Positions 43,611-52,604 of a DNA stretch of 64,000 nucleotides are shown piece by piece. Source of the stretch: Rhodanobacteraceae bacterium (GTDB lineage: Bacteria > Pseudomonadota > Gammaproteobacteria > Xanthomonadales > Rhodanobacteraceae); the NCBI GenBank assembly GCA_030123585.1, contig CP126120.1, positions 1,240,001-1,304,000 of the forward strand. The letters run 5' to 3'. The notes beneath the pieces were generated by a model that worked only from the letters and a program-made list of their open reading frames with translations, did no database searches and was not told where the DNA came from. How positions within the stretch are numbered: the stretch's first letter is position 1; each line of letters opens with the position of its first letter. A program made the position numbers and the translations under genes.

Positions 43611-44507
43611 ATGCTTCCCAACCATGTCCGCATCGTCGAAGTCGGCGCCCGCGACGGCCTGCAGAACGAGAAAACCGTCGTCCCGACGCCGGTCAAGATC
43701 GAACTGATCGACCGGCTATCGGCGTGCGGGCTGGAAACGATCGAGGCGACCAGTTTTGTCAGTCCGAAATGGGTGCCGCAGCTTGCGGATGCCGAAGAGG
43801 TCTATGCCGGCATCACGCGCAAGCCGGGCGTCGATTACCCGGCGTTGGTGCCCAACATGCGCGGTTACGACCGCGCACGCGCCGCGGGCGTCACCAGCAT
43901 CGCGGTGTTCACGGCGGCGAGCGAGGCCTTCAACCAGAAGAACATCAACGCCTCGATCGACGAATCGATCGAACGCTTCCGCCCGGTGCTGGAACGGGCG
44001 CGCGCCGAAGGCGTGCGGGTGCGCGGTTACGTTTCCACCGTGCTCGGTTGTCCCTACCAGGGCGAAGTGCCTGTTTCCGACGTAGTGCGCGTGTCGAAGC
44101 GCCTGTACGAACTGGGCTGCGACGAAATCTCGCTGGGCGACACCATCGGCGTCGGCACCCCGGTGAAGGCGCGCGCGATGCTGCACGCGGTGTCGCACGA
44201 AGTGCCGATGAAGGCGCTGGCAGTGCACTTCCACGACACCTATGACCAGGCGCTCGCCAACATCCTGGTGTGTCTCGAAGAAGGCGTACGCGTGGTGGAC
44301 AGTTCGGTGTCAGGCACCGGCGGCTGCCCCTACGCGAAAGGCGCGACCGGCAACGTGGCCAGCGAGGACGTCGCCTACATGCTGCAGGGCATGGGCATCG
44401 AGACCGGGGTCGATCTCGACAAGCTGATCGAAACCGGCTGGTGGCTGGCCAAGCAACTCGGCAAGCCGACGTCGAGCCGGGTTACGCGGGCACGCATGGG
44501 CGAATAA
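43611..44507 (+). CDS. mvaB: Hydroxymethylglutaryl-CoA lyase
   Basis: 298 residues of the HMGL TIM-barrel family: VRIVEVGARDGLQNEKTVV (catalytic Arg-Asp), SFVSPKWVPQLADAEEV, YVSTVLGCPYQGEVP, HFHDTYDQALANI (metal His-x-His) and VSGTGGCPYAKGATGNVASED with the catalytic Cys in GGCPYA. It splits HMG-CoA to acetoacetate and acetyl-CoA, the end of the leucine route. ATG overlaps with the GNAT gene by one base of the stop. Confidence 0.95.
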   Translation: MLPNHVRIVEVGARDGLQNEKTVVPTPVKIELIDRLSACGLETIEATSFVSPKWVPQLADAEEVYAGITRKPGVDYPALVPNMRGYDRARAAGVTSIAVFTAASEAFNQKNINASIDESIERFRPVLERARAEGVRVRGYVSTVLGCPYQGEVPVSDVVRVSKRLYELGCDEISLGDTIGVGTPVKARAMLHAVSHEVPMKALAVHFHDTYDQALANILVCLEEGVRVVDSSVSGTGGCPYAKGATGNVASEDVAYMLQGMGIETGVDLDKLIETGWWLAKQLGKPTSSRVTRARMGE

Positions 44508-45001
44508 TGGACACCCCGCGGACATTCCACATTCGCCCCATCGAACCGCGCGACGACGCCGCAGTCGCGGCCATCATCCGTTCGGTAATGCCGGAATTCG
44601 GCGCCGACGGCGAAGGTTTCGCGATCCACGACGTCGAAGTCGATGCGATGAGCGCGGCCTACGCCAAACCGCGCAGCGCGTACTTCGTCGTCGAAGTGAA
44701 CGGAAACGTCCTCGGCGGCGGCGGCGTGGCGCCGCTGGAGCACGGCGAACCCGACGTCTGCGAACTGCGCAAGATGTATTTCCTGCCGGAAGCGCGCGGG
44801 TTCGGCGCCGGCCACGCGATGATCTCGCGTTGCCTCGATACCGCGCGGGCGTTCGGGTTCAAGCGCTGCTATCTCGAAACCCTGACCGGCATGGACGCGG
44901 CGCAGGCGCTGTACCGCAAGCATGGATTCGCGCCGCTCTGTGCGCCCATGGGCAAAACCGGCCACCACGGCTGCGATCGCTGGTTCATCCGCGAGTTGTA
45001 G
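44507..45001 (+). CDS. GNAT family N-acetyltransferase
   Basis: 164 residues: HIRPIEPRDDAAVAAIIRSVM, then YFVVEVNGNVLGGGGVAPLE, the acetyl-CoA loop LPEARGFGAGHAMISRCLD and CYLETLTGMDAAQALYRKHGF, the standard GNAT order. Acceptor unknown. Starts on the last base of the mvaB stop. Confidence 0.9.
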   Translation: MDTPRTFHIRPIEPRDDAAVAAIIRSVMPEFGADGEGFAIHDVEVDAMSAAYAKPRSAYFVVEVNGNVLGGGGVAPLEHGEPDVCELRKMYFLPEARGFGAGHAMISRCLDTARAFGFKRCYLETLTGMDAAQALYRKHGFAPLCAPMGKTGHHGCDRWFIREL

Positions 45002-45059
45002 TCGCCGCCGGATCGCACCTCCCCTACAATTGCGCGTTTGCGAATCACGGAGCAGGCGC

Positions 45060-45827
45060 ATGCAACTCGACCAGGTCAAGGCCGTCGTCACCGGCGGCGC
45101 GTCAGGTTTGGGCCACGCGGTGGCCGCGCACCTCGTCGCGCAAGGTGGCAAGGTTGCGCTGTTCGACGTCAACGAGGAAAAGGGCCAGGCGTCCGCGAAG
45201 GAACTGGGCGATGCGGCGCGCTTCTTCAAGACCGACGTGGCCAGCGAGGATGGCGTGGCCGCCAATGTCGCCGCCGCGCGCGAGGCGATGGGCGGTCTGA
45301 ACGTGGTGATGAACTGCGCGGGCATCCTGGGCGCGGGCCGCGTGTTGGGCAAGGAAGGTCCGATGCCGCTCAAGACCTTCGCGACCACCGTGATGGTGAA
45401 CCTGGTCGGCAGCTTCAACGTCGCCAAGGCCGGCGCGGCGCTGATGCAGGCGAACGAACCCGGCGAGGACGGCGAGCGCGGCGTGATCGTCAACACCGCG
45501 TCGGTCGCGGCCTACGAAGGCCAGATCGGACAGGCCGCGTATTCGGCGTCCAAGGGCGGCGTGGTCGGCATGACCCTGCCGATGGCGCGCGAATTTGCAC
45601 GGATCGGCGTGCGCGTGATGACCATCGCGCCGGGCGTGTTCCATACCCCGATGGTGGACGGCATGCCGGAGCAGGTCTATCAGTCGCTGTGCGCGCAGGT
45701 GCCGTATCCGTCGCGGCTCGGCAAGCCCGAGGAATTCGCCGCGACCGTCGCGTTCATCCTGACCAACCGCTACTTGAACGGCGGCGTGATTCGGCTGGAT
45801 GGCGCGATCCGGATGCAAGCCAGGTAG
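45060..45827 (+). CDS. Short-chain dehydrogenase, 3-hydroxyacyl-CoA dehydrogenase type 2-like
   Basis: 255 residues: NAD-binding [16 protein letters not shown], then the catalytic Ser/Tyr/Lys in [24 protein letters not shown], and [10 protein letters not shown]. The [19 protein letters not shown] block is typical of type-2 3-hydroxyacyl-CoA dehydrogenases (HSD17B10-like) used in branched-chain acyl-CoA oxidation, which fits the cluster. Start [13 protein letters not shown]. Confidence 0.9.
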   Translation: MQLDQVKAVVTGGASGLGHAVAAHLVAQGGKVALFDVNEEKGQASAKELGDAARFFKTDVASEDGVAANVAAAREAMGGLNVVMNCAGILGAGRVLGKEGPMPLKTFATTVMVNLVGSFNVAKAGAALMQANEPGEDGERGVIVNTASVAAYEGQIGQAAYSASKGGVVGMTLPMAREFARIGVRVMTIAPGVFHTPMVDGMPEQVYQSLCAQVPYPSRLGKPEEFAATVAFILTNRYLNGGVIRLDGAIRMQAR

Positions 45828-45904
45828 GGATACCGCAGCCCCGGCCAGGACAGGGATGTCCGTTGATCCGGGACCCACTCCCTCAATCCTTCCCCCGCCC
45901 CAAC

Positions 45905-45926
45905 CCTCCCCCGCAAGCGGGGGAGG
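45905..45926. repeat. CCTCCCCCGC hairpin
   Basis: CCTCCCCCGC-AA-GCGGGGGAGG, a short palindrome of the kind scattered in intergenic regions. It lies between the SDR gene and the EF-P-like gene, 14 bases before the latter, and may influence its translation. Confidence 0.6.
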
Positions 45927-45939
45927 CAGGAACAAAAGC

Positions 45940-46503
45940 ATGAAAGCCTCCGACGTCAAGAAAGGCAACGTGGTGGAACACGAAGGCACCGTGTACCAGG
46001 TGCGCGACCTCGAACGCAGCGCGCCCACCGCGCGCGGCGGCAATGTCACCTTCCGTTTCACGCTGTATTCGATTCCGGGCGGGCGCAAGTTCGACCTCAG
46101 CCTGCGCGCCGACGACGATCTCAAGGAAATGGAACTGGTGCGCCGCGCGGCCCATTTTTCCTACAGGGACGGCGATGCGTTCGTGTTCCTCGACGCCGAG
46201 GACTACACGCCCTACGCGCTCGACCCCGACGTGGTCGGCGACAACGCGGCGTACATCGTCGAAGGCGTCGAAGGCTATTACGTGCAGTTGATCGACGACG
46301 CGCCGGTCGCGCTGCAGGTGCCGACCAGCGTCGCGCTCACGGTCGTCGATACCGCGCCGGAACTGAAGGGCGCCTCGGCCACCAAGCGCACCAAGCCCGC
46401 CAGGCTCGACAGCGGTGTCGAGATCCAGGTGCCCGAATACATCCGCACCGGCGAGAAGGTCTGGGTCAACACCGTGACCGGGGAGTTCTCGGGTCGAGCT
46501 TGA
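45940..46503 (+). CDS. yeiP: Elongation factor P-like protein (YeiP/EfpL)
   Basis: 187 residues with the three OB-like domains of [24 protein letters not shown], then [21 protein letters not shown] where EF-P carries its modified lysine, and the C-terminal [29 protein letters not shown] ending ([17 protein letters not shown]). The N-terminal loop differs from EF-P, as in YeiP. It helps ribosomes through difficult peptide bonds. Confidence 0.92.
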   Translation: MKASDVKKGNVVEHEGTVYQVRDLERSAPTARGGNVTFRFTLYSIPGGRKFDLSLRADDDLKEMELVRRAAHFSYRDGDAFVFLDAEDYTPYALDPDVVGDNAAYIVEGVEGYYVQLIDDAPVALQVPTSVALTVVDTAPELKGASATKRTKPARLDSGVEIQVPEYIRTGEKVWVNTVTGEFSGRA

Positions 46504-46544
46504 CGCGTTTGCGCGATGCGAAGTAACGCATCGCGCGCGTCAAG
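46499..46544. terminator. Long hairpin at the end of yeiP
   Basis: CTTGACGCG...CGCGTCAAG enclosing GCGCGATGCG/CGCATCGCGC; overlaps the yeiP stop codon. No T-run, so termination is inferred from position. Confidence 0.55.
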
Positions 46545-46815
46545 CAAGGGGTGAGGCGGATGCCGAACGGGCTGCACGCCATGGATGGCCGCTTGCCTCA
46601 GTCCACGACGCGCCTGCGCGCAGGCCGAGAAAAGCCGCGGAACATGCCATCCGGCGCTTGTCGTGGAATAAAAGCGCAAGTATGGTACGGGGCGCTTGTG
46701 CCATCGCGCGAGCCCGCGCCGCTTCGAGGGGAAGCGTCGGCGGATACATCTGGGGCGCAGGGTGTGCCCGCCCACGGTTCCCCCGCCGCGGACCCGACGT
46801 GATTTGGGAGCACAA
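46545..46815. other. Gene-free leader before the APC permease
   Basis: About 270 bases without a credible reading frame. A TGGAATAAAAG tract at about 46670 and GGGAG before the permease ATG are the only visible signals; no riboswitch pattern recognised. Confidence 0.5.
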
Positions 46816-48348
46816 ATGATCTTCTGGCGCGTGAAGCCGCTTGACCAGATTCTCGCAACCGCCGAAAAGAAATCGCTGAAGCGCCAGTTGGGTCCGATCC
46901 AGTTGACCCTGCTCGGCATCGGCGCGGTGATCGGCACCGGCATCTTTGTGCTGACTGCCGAAGCCGCGCAGAAAGCCGGTCCGGGCATGATGCTCTCGTT
47001 CGTGATCGCGGCGATCGTGTGCGGCCTGGCCGCCCTCGCCTACGCCGAACTCGCGGCGATGGTGCCCGTCTCCGGTTCCGCGTACACGTACTCCTACGGC
47101 GTGATGGGCGAATTGATCGCCTGGATCGTGGGCTGGGCGCTGGTACTGGAATACGCGATCGGCGCGACCGCGGTGTGCGTGGGCTGGGCCGGCTACGTCA
47201 ACGGACTGCTCAACAGTGGCGTCTTCGGTTGGGTCAAGCCGGGCGCGCTGTCGCTTCCGCATTGGTTGCAAGTCGGCCCGACGCTCGGCGGCGGCTTCAA
47301 CCTGCTGGCCTTCCTGATCGGCGTCGCCGTCACCGGATTGCTGGTGATCGGCACATCCAAGAGCGCGCGCGTCAATGCGGTGCTGGTGGCGATCAAGATC
47401 ATCGCGTTGACCGTGTTCATCTTCATCGCGGTACCCGCGGTCAAGAACGCCAACCTGCATCCGTTCCTGCCGACCGGCTGGGGCAATCCGATCGGCAGCA
47501 ACGGCATCGGCGTGCTGGGCGCGGCGGCATCGATCTTCTTCGCCTACGTGGGCTTCGATGCGGTTTCCACTGCCGCCGAGGAAACCCGCAATCCCAATCG
47601 CAACATTCCGATCGGGCTGATCGGCGCGCTGCTGATCTGCACCGTCTTCTACCTGCTGGTGGGTTACGGCGCAGCCGGCTCGGTCGGCGCACAGCCGCTC
47701 ACGAGCGCGACCGGCGCGTTCCTGGACCCGGGCACTCCCACCTTCGCGGCAGCCTGTGGCAACTCGCAGGCGCTGGTGTGCAGCCGTGAACCGCTGGCGC
47801 AAGTGATGAGCACACTCGGACACCCGAGGGTCGCCATCATGATCGAACTCGCCGCGATCGTGGCACTGCCGTCGGTGATCCTGATGATGATGTTCGGGCA
47901 GACCCGCATCTTCTTCACGATGTCGCGTGATGGCCTGCTGCCGAACGTGTTCTCCAAGGTGCACCCGCGCTTCTTCACGCCGCACGTGATCACCTACGTC
48001 ACCGGCATCGTGGTGTCGCTGTGCGCGGCGCTGTTCCCGGTCGGCAAGCTCGCCGACACTTCGAACGCCGGCACCCTGCTCGCCTTCGCGATGGTGTCGA
48101 TCGGCGTGATGATCCTGCGCCGCAAGCAGCCCGAGCGCAAGCGGCCATTCCGCACGCCGCTGGTCTGGATCGTGTGCCCGCTGGCGATCGCCGGATGCCT
48201 GCTGTTGTTCGTCAACCTCAGCATCGTCGCCAAGGTGGTGTTCGTGGTGTGGGCGGTGATCGGGCTGATCTTCTACCGCCTGTACGGCTACCGCCGCAGC
48301 CAGATGTCGCCGGAACAGATCACCCACGCGCTGGACGACGTGGTCTGA
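46816..48348 (+). CDS. APC family amino acid permease
   Basis: 510 residues, about twelve or more helices. FWRVKPLDQILATAEKKSLKRQLGP leads into GIGAVIGTGIFVLTAEAAQKAGPGMMLSF, the helix 1 amino-acid binding stretch of the cationic amino acid transporter-like APC branch; later FFAYVGFDAVSTAAEETRNPNRNIPIG (helix 6) and TRIFFTMSRDGLLPNVFSKVHPRF. Substrate is an amino acid, not further predictable. Paralogous neighbour follows. Confidence 0.92.
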   Translation: MIFWRVKPLDQILATAEKKSLKRQLGPIQLTLLGIGAVIGTGIFVLTAEAAQKAGPGMMLSFVIAAIVCGLAALAYAELAAMVPVSGSAYTYSYGVMGELIAWIVGWALVLEYAIGATAVCVGWAGYVNGLLNSGVFGWVKPGALSLPHWLQVGPTLGGGFNLLAFLIGVAVTGLLVIGTSKSARVNAVLVAIKIIALTVFIFIAVPAVKNANLHPFLPTGWGNPIGSNGIGVLGAAASIFFAYVGFDAVSTAAEETRNPNRNIPIGLIGALLICTVFYLLVGYGAAGSVGAQPLTSATGAFLDPGTPTFAAACGNSQALVCSREPLAQVMSTLGHPRVAIMIELAAIVALPSVILMMMFGQTRIFFTMSRDGLLPNVFSKVHPRFFTPHVITYVTGIVVSLCAALFPVGKLADTSNAGTLLAFAMVSIGVMILRRKQPERKRPFRTPLVWIVCPLAIAGCLLLFVNLSIVAKVVFVVWAVIGLIFYRLYGYRRSQMSPEQITHALDDVV

Positions 48349-48388
48349 TGGCGCACGCATCCTGCATGTTCACGCGGCCGGTGGGCAC

Positions 48389-49843
48389 GTGACGATCCTC
48401 CAGCGGCTGCTCGCGCGCAAGCTCGTCGGCGATGCCGCCACCACGGACGACGTCCACGGCGGCGTCCAGTTGCGCCGCACGCTGGGACCTTGGGGCCTGA
48501 CCGCGCTGGGCATCGGCGCGGTGATCGGCGGCGGCATCTTCGTGATCACGGGACAGGCCGCGGCCGAACATGCCGGCCCCGCTGTGCTGCTGTCGTTCGT
48601 GATCGCGGCGATCTGCTGCAGCTTCACCGCCCTTTGCTACGCCGAGTTCGCCACGCTGATCCCGATGTCTGGCAGTTCGTATTCCTACGCCTACGCGACG
48701 CTGGGCGAATTCGCGGCGTGGTTCATCGGCTGGAACATGGTGCTGGAATACGGCGTGTCGGCGTCCGCGGTGGCGGTGAGCTGGACCGGCTACTTCAAGA
48801 GCCTGCTGGAACACATGGGCCTGCACCTGCCGCCGGTGCTGATGAACGCACCAATCGCATTCGTGGACAAGCATCTCGTGGTCACGGGCGCACTGTTCAA
48901 CCTGCCCGCCGTGATCCTAGTGTTGCTGCTGACGTGGCTGTGCTACGTCGGCATCCGCGAATCGAGCGGGGTCAACACGGCCATCGTCATTCTCAAGGTT
49001 TCGCTGATCGTGGTCGTGATCGCGGCCGGCTGGCATTACGTGAATCCGGAACTCTGGCACCCGTTCATCCCGCCCGCGCAGGGGCCGGAAAAATACGGCT
49101 GGGGCGGCATCATGCGCGCGGCGACGCTGGTGTTCTTCGCCTATATCGGTTTCGAGGCGACTTCGACCGCGGCGCAGGAAGCCAGGAATCCGCAACGCGA
49201 CCTGCCGATCGGCACGCTGGCGTCGCTGGCGATCTGCACCGTGCTGTACGTGGCCATGGCCGCGGTGCTGACCGGGCTGATCCCGTACACGCAACTCGGC
49301 ACCTCGGAGCCCGTCGTCACCGCGGTGGCGGCGCACCCGCAACTCAACTGGCTGCGCTGGCTGGTGGAGATCGGCGCGCTGCTGGGACTGTCGTCGGTGG
49401 TACTGGTGATGATCATCGCGCAGCCGCGCATCTTCATGATCATGGGCCGCGATGGCATGCTGCCGCCGGCGTTCTCGAAGCTGCATCCGCGCTACCGCAC
49501 GCCGCACATCAACACGTTGATCACCGGCACCGGTATCGCGCTGCTCGCCGCGGTATTTCCGCTGGACGTGCTGGGCGACCTGGTGTCGATGGGCACGCTG
49601 CTGGCGTTCGTCGCGGTGTGCGCGGGGGTATTGATCCTGCGCTACACGCGTCCGGACCTGCCGCGCACCTTCCGGGTGCCATGGGCGCTGGTCACCTGCA
49701 CGCTGGGCATACTGAGCTGCCTGATGCTGTTGTACTGGGAGAACTGGTACAACTGGACACTGATGGGCCTTTGGACCCTGGTCGGTTTCGCCATCTACTT
49801 CGGTTACGGCTATCGCCACAGCCGGTTGAGAAATCCCGGCTGA
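48389..49843 (+). CDS. APC family amino acid permease, second copy
   Basis: 484 residues from a GTG start (MTILQRLLARKLVGDAATTDD). Same plan as the preceding gene: GIGAVIGGGIFVITGQAAAEHAGPAV, FFAYIGFEATSTAAQEARNPQRDLPIG and PRIFMIMGRDGMLPPAFSKLHPRY. Forty bases separate the two; likely one operon arising by duplication. No alternative ATG gives the full conserved start. Confidence 0.9.
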   Translation: MTILQRLLARKLVGDAATTDDVHGGVQLRRTLGPWGLTALGIGAVIGGGIFVITGQAAAEHAGPAVLLSFVIAAICCSFTALCYAEFATLIPMSGSSYSYAYATLGEFAAWFIGWNMVLEYGVSASAVAVSWTGYFKSLLEHMGLHLPPVLMNAPIAFVDKHLVVTGALFNLPAVILVLLLTWLCYVGIRESSGVNTAIVILKVSLIVVVIAAGWHYVNPELWHPFIPPAQGPEKYGWGGIMRAATLVFFAYIGFEATSTAAQEARNPQRDLPIGTLASLAICTVLYVAMAAVLTGLIPYTQLGTSEPVVTAVAAHPQLNWLRWLVEIGALLGLSSVVLVMIIAQPRIFMIMGRDGMLPPAFSKLHPRYRTPHINTLITGTGIALLAAVFPLDVLGDLVSMGTLLAFVAVCAGVLILRYTRPDLPRTFRVPWALVTCTLGILSCLMLLYWENWYNWTLMGLWTLVGFAIYFGYGYRHSRLRNPG

Positions 49844-50075
49844 GCCGCGACCGAACGTTGCGTTTTTTCTGATCGTCGAACCCGACTGCGCGCGGCCATT
49901 CGACCTCACCGAAGACTCGTCTTTCGCATAAGCCGGCGGATTCGCCGAACCGGCCCGCGACGCCTACCATACGATTGCGTATTGTGGATAAGTCTCGAAT
50001 CAACGAAACATTAACTTCGCAGACCATTGTTTATGCAGAAGAAAAAATTTCGTCCGGAAATGGCGCTTGTCAATC

Positions 50076-50104
50076 TTGGACACCGCCGGAGCCCGCGCTA
50101 TGAT
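50076..50104 (+). promoter_or_regulatory. Sigma-70 promoter of a candidate small RNA
   Basis: TTGGAC (50076-50081) and TATGAT (50099-50104) with a 17-base spacer, close to consensus. There is no open reading frame of note downstream on this strand before the HiPIP gene, which reads the other way. Confidence 0.7.
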
Positions 50105-50110
50105 GGCTCT

Positions 50111-50235
50111 TCCGAGGGATTTCCCATTGGCAGTGGACCCCGGACCGTTGCCCGGTGCGGCAAGCGTAGTCAGCTCCTCCGCTTGTCGTATCCGGGCAGC
50201 AACTTTTCAGGCGCCGCCTGTTTCCTTTCCCTGAT
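50111..50235 (+). ncRNA. Candidate structured small RNA
   Basis: Downstream of a near-consensus promoter the sequence can fold into a long hairpin: GTTGC/GCAAC (50147-50151 with 50199-50203), CCGG/CCGG (50152-50155 with 50192-50195) and CGGCAAGCG/CGCTTGTCG (50158-50166 with 50180-50188, one G-U pair). It ends with CAGGC-GCC-GCCTG (50208-50220) followed by TTTCCTTTCCC. AGGGA near the 5' end can pair with TCCCT at the 3' end. I could not match it to 6S, SRP or RNase P RNA. The whole gap 49844-50334 holds only this unit. Confidence 0.55.
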
Positions 50236-50334
50236 TGCTCCCCTTCCCCGATCACCCGCATGTCGACATGTGTGACACGCGGCGCGACGGTTTGCGCCGC
50301 GCCGCCGGCGCGCGCAAACCGTCCCTCGCATGGA

Positions 50335-50661
50335 TCACTTCTTGAGCATGAAGGCCGAGCACCAACCCTTGGCGTTCACGTCGAAGCCGGGGAAGATCGC
50401 GCACGGACCGTAGGCGTCGCCCGCCTTGCCCGAGTAGTGCATGCACTTCGAGCAATCCTGGCCCGACTGATGCGGCGGACCCGCCTTGGTGTTGTCCTCG
50501 ACGTACTTCATCGCCTTGGCCGTCGCATTGGTCGCTGCGTTCAAATGCGGCAAGGCTGCCCAGACGCGGCGCGGCAATGCGCCGAGCAACGCCACCGCAG
50601 CGGCGGCGCCGCCCGCCAGTTTCAGGAAACGGCGGCGACTGGAAGTGGATCGTTCGGTCAT
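50335..50661 (-). CDS. High-potential iron-sulfur protein (HiPIP)
   Basis: 108 residues: Tat signal with RRRFLKLAGGAAAAVALLGALP, then a small mature domain with four cysteines in DCSKCMHYSG, GPCAIFPG and KGWCSAFM, the 4Fe-4S ligand pattern of HiPIPs. Periplasmic electron carrier, possibly donating to a terminal oxidase. Start MTERSTSSRRR chosen because it puts the Tat motif near the N-terminus; the frame is open upstream. Confidence 0.93.
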   Translation of the reverse strand: MTERSTSSRRRFLKLAGGAAAAVALLGALPRRVWAALPHLNAATNATAKAMKYVEDNTKAGPPHQSGQDCSKCMHYSGKAGDAYGPCAIFPGFDVNAKGWCSAFMLKK

Positions 50662-50792
50662 ATCGGTACTCCTTATCGACGGGTGGTTCACGGGTACTCC
50701 GCGCATGGTAGCGCCGCGCGCGCGTGCCTGCGCAATTTTCATGCGCGGCACACGTGTTACATTCAGCCGCCTGAATGGACCGCCGCTTGCCG

Positions 50793-51440
50793 ATGACGCT
50801 TTCGAACACGCAACTCGCCGAACGCCTGCACGCCTGCGGCGCCGAAATCGCGCGCACCGGCGCCGAGCTCGCGGCGCGCGGCTGGACGCCGGCGACCAGC
50901 AGCAATTTCTCGATGCGGATCGACGACACCCGCGTTGCGGTCACGATTTCCGGGCGTGACAAGGGCGCCTTGACGCCCGACGACGTGATGGCGGTCCACA
51001 TCGATGGCAAACCCGTCGATCCGACGCTGCGTCCGTCGGCCGAAACCGCCCTGCACCTGCAGATCTATCGCCGCGAACCCGATGTCGGCGCGGTGCTGCA
51101 CACCCATTCGCACAACCAGACTGTCGCATCACGGCTGTTCGCGCCGCAGGGCAAGATCACGCTGCACGGCTGGGAACTGCAGAAAGCCATTACCGGCTAC
51201 ACCACCCACGCAAGCGAACTCGACCTGCCGGTGTTCCCGAATTCGCAGGACATGCGCGACATCGAATCGAAAGTCGACGCCTGGTTCGACGCCGGCAAAC
51301 CGCTGTACGCCTACCTCATCGACGGCCACGGCCTATACACTTGGGGGCGCAGCATGGCCGAGGCCCGGCGCCATCTGGAGGCGCTGGAGTTCCTGCTGGC
51401 CTGCGAACTCGACCTGAAACGTCTCGGAGGCATTGCATGA
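50793..51440 (+). CDS. mtnB: Methylthioribulose-1-phosphate dehydratase
   Basis: 215 residues from MTLSNTQLAERL (an ATG six codons upstream is possible). Class II aldolase fold: ARGWTPATSSNFSMRID, SGRDKGAL, then the zinc site VLHTHSHNQTV and the C-terminal LIDGHGLYTWGRSMAEARRH. Methionine salvage enzyme converting MTRu-1-P. Stop overlaps the start of mtnD by four bases. Confidence 0.93.
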   Translation: MTLSNTQLAERLHACGAEIARTGAELAARGWTPATSSNFSMRIDDTRVAVTISGRDKGALTPDDVMAVHIDGKPVDPTLRPSAETALHLQIYRREPDVGAVLHTHSHNQTVASRLFAPQGKITLHGWELQKAITGYTTHASELDLPVFPNSQDMRDIESKVDAWFDAGKPLYAYLIDGHGLYTWGRSMAEARRHLEALEFLLACELDLKRLGGIA

Positions 51441-51982
51441 GCCGCCTGCGCGTGTATGACCAGCGCGAACCCGCGCGCCCGATCGGAACCCTGTTCGACC
51501 ACGCCATGATCGCGCACGCCCTGGACGAAGTCGGCGTGCGCTTCGAGCGCTGGGACGCATCCAAACCGGTTGCGCCCGGCGCGAGCCAGGACGAGGTGAT
51601 CGCCGCCTACCACGACGACATCGAACGCCTCAAACGCGAGAAAGGCTACAAGGCCGTGGACGTGATCTCGCTGACCGCCGACCACCCGCAGAAGGATGCG
51701 CTGCGGCAGAAGTTCCTGTCCGAACACACGCACTCCGAGGACGAGGTGCGCTTCTTCGTCGCGGGGCAAGGCCAGTTCACCCTGCACATCGGCGAACGCG
51801 TCTACGACCTGTTGTGCGAGCAAGGCGACCTGATCGGCGTGCCGGACGGCACCCGTCACTGGTTCGACATGGGGCCGAATCCGAATTTCGTCGCGATCCG
51901 CCTGTTCACCAACCCGGAAGGCTGGGTCGCGAAATTCACCGGCGACGACATCGCCGAACGTTTTCCGCGGCTGGAGAATTGA
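51437..51982 (+). CDS. mtnD: Acireductone dioxygenase
   Basis: 181 residues: cupin with the metal set EHTHSEDEVRFFVAG (H-x-H...E) and GVPDGTRHWFDMG (second-motif His). Oxidises acireductone to formate and the methionine keto-acid precursor. ATGA overlap with mtnB; the phosphatase mtnC follows after a PH-domain gene. Confidence 0.94.
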   Translation: MSRLRVYDQREPARPIGTLFDHAMIAHALDEVGVRFERWDASKPVAPGASQDEVIAAYHDDIERLKREKGYKAVDVISLTADHPQKDALRQKFLSEHTHSEDEVRFFVAGQGQFTLHIGERVYDLLCEQGDLIGVPDGTRHWFDMGPNPNFVAIRLFTNPEGWVAKFTGDDIAERFPRLEN

Positions 51983-51997
51983 AGCAAAACGCTTGAT

Positions 51998-52069
51998 CCG
52001 CAAATGAACGCAAATGAACGCGAATAAATCGGGTGCTCCTCATTTGCGTTCTTCGCGTTCATTGGCGGA
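51998..52069. repeat. Inverted repeat with CAAATGAACGC units
   Basis: CCGCAAATGAACGCAAATGAACGCG (51998-52022) faces the inverse CATTTGCGTTCTTCGCGTTCATTGGCGG (52041-52069). It can form a large hairpin after mtnD and may separate mtnBD from the downstream genes. Confidence 0.7.
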
Positions 52070-52118
52070 CTGATCTTTCTGTCGTTGCCCCGGAGCCGGG
52101 GCGAGCGGGGAGCAGCAC

Positions 52119-52604
52119 ATGTCTTATCTGCAAAAGTCGCTGGCGCCGGGCGAAACCGTGGTGGCGGTCTTCAAGCTGCACTGGTTCATGTGGCTGCGTT
52201 TCTGGATCGTGATCGCGCTCGGGATCATCGCCGTCATCGCGCTGCTGATCGCGCAGATTCCGCTGGGCGCGCTGGGCGCGGCGGTGCTGGCCATCGCGAT
52301 CGCCGGATACCAGTGGCTGTGGCTGCACGGCATCGAGCAGGCCGTCACCAACCGCCGCGTGGTGCGCAAGATCGGCATCGTGTCGCGCAACACCACCGAA
52401 CTCAGGCTGGCTTCGATCGAAACGGTCGATCTCCGCCAGACGTTCTGGGGCCGCGTGTTCGGCTACGGCGACGTGGAAATCACCGGCCGCGGCGAAACGG
52501 CCATGCTGCTCGACCGCATCGCGCATCCGATCGACGTGAAACGCGAAATCGAGGGCGCCTATTCCGCGCACATCGAGGCGCCTGCGGGCGGCGGCGCCGC
52601 ATGA
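52119..52604 (+). CDS. Membrane-anchored bacterial PH-domain protein
   Basis: 161 residues: two N-terminal helices (FWIVIALGIIAVIALLIAQIP, LGAAVLAIAIAGYQWLWL) followed by a YdbS/bPH2-type PH domain (AVTNRRVVRKIGIVSRNTTEL, IETVDLRQTFWGRVFGYGDVEI). Function unknown. Its stop overlaps mtnC by four bases. Confidence 0.85.
   Translation: MSYLQKSLAPGETVVAVFKLHWFMWLRFWIVIALGIIAVIALLIAQIPLGALGAAVLAIAIAGYQWLWLHGIEQAVTNRRVVRKIGIVSRNTTELRLASIETVDLRQTFWGRVFGYGDVEITGRGETAMLLDRIAHPIDVKREIEGAYSAHIEAPAGGGAA

Noticed and set aside
50111..50235. Identification as 6S, SRP or RNase P RNA
   Set aside because: No SRP GGAA loop with the conserved flanks, no 6S central-bubble consensus that I can recall, and too short for RNase P.
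50030..50275. Small plus-strand frame over the candidate RNA
   Set aside because: Contains the promoter and the hairpins, has no ribosome site and no recognisable protein.
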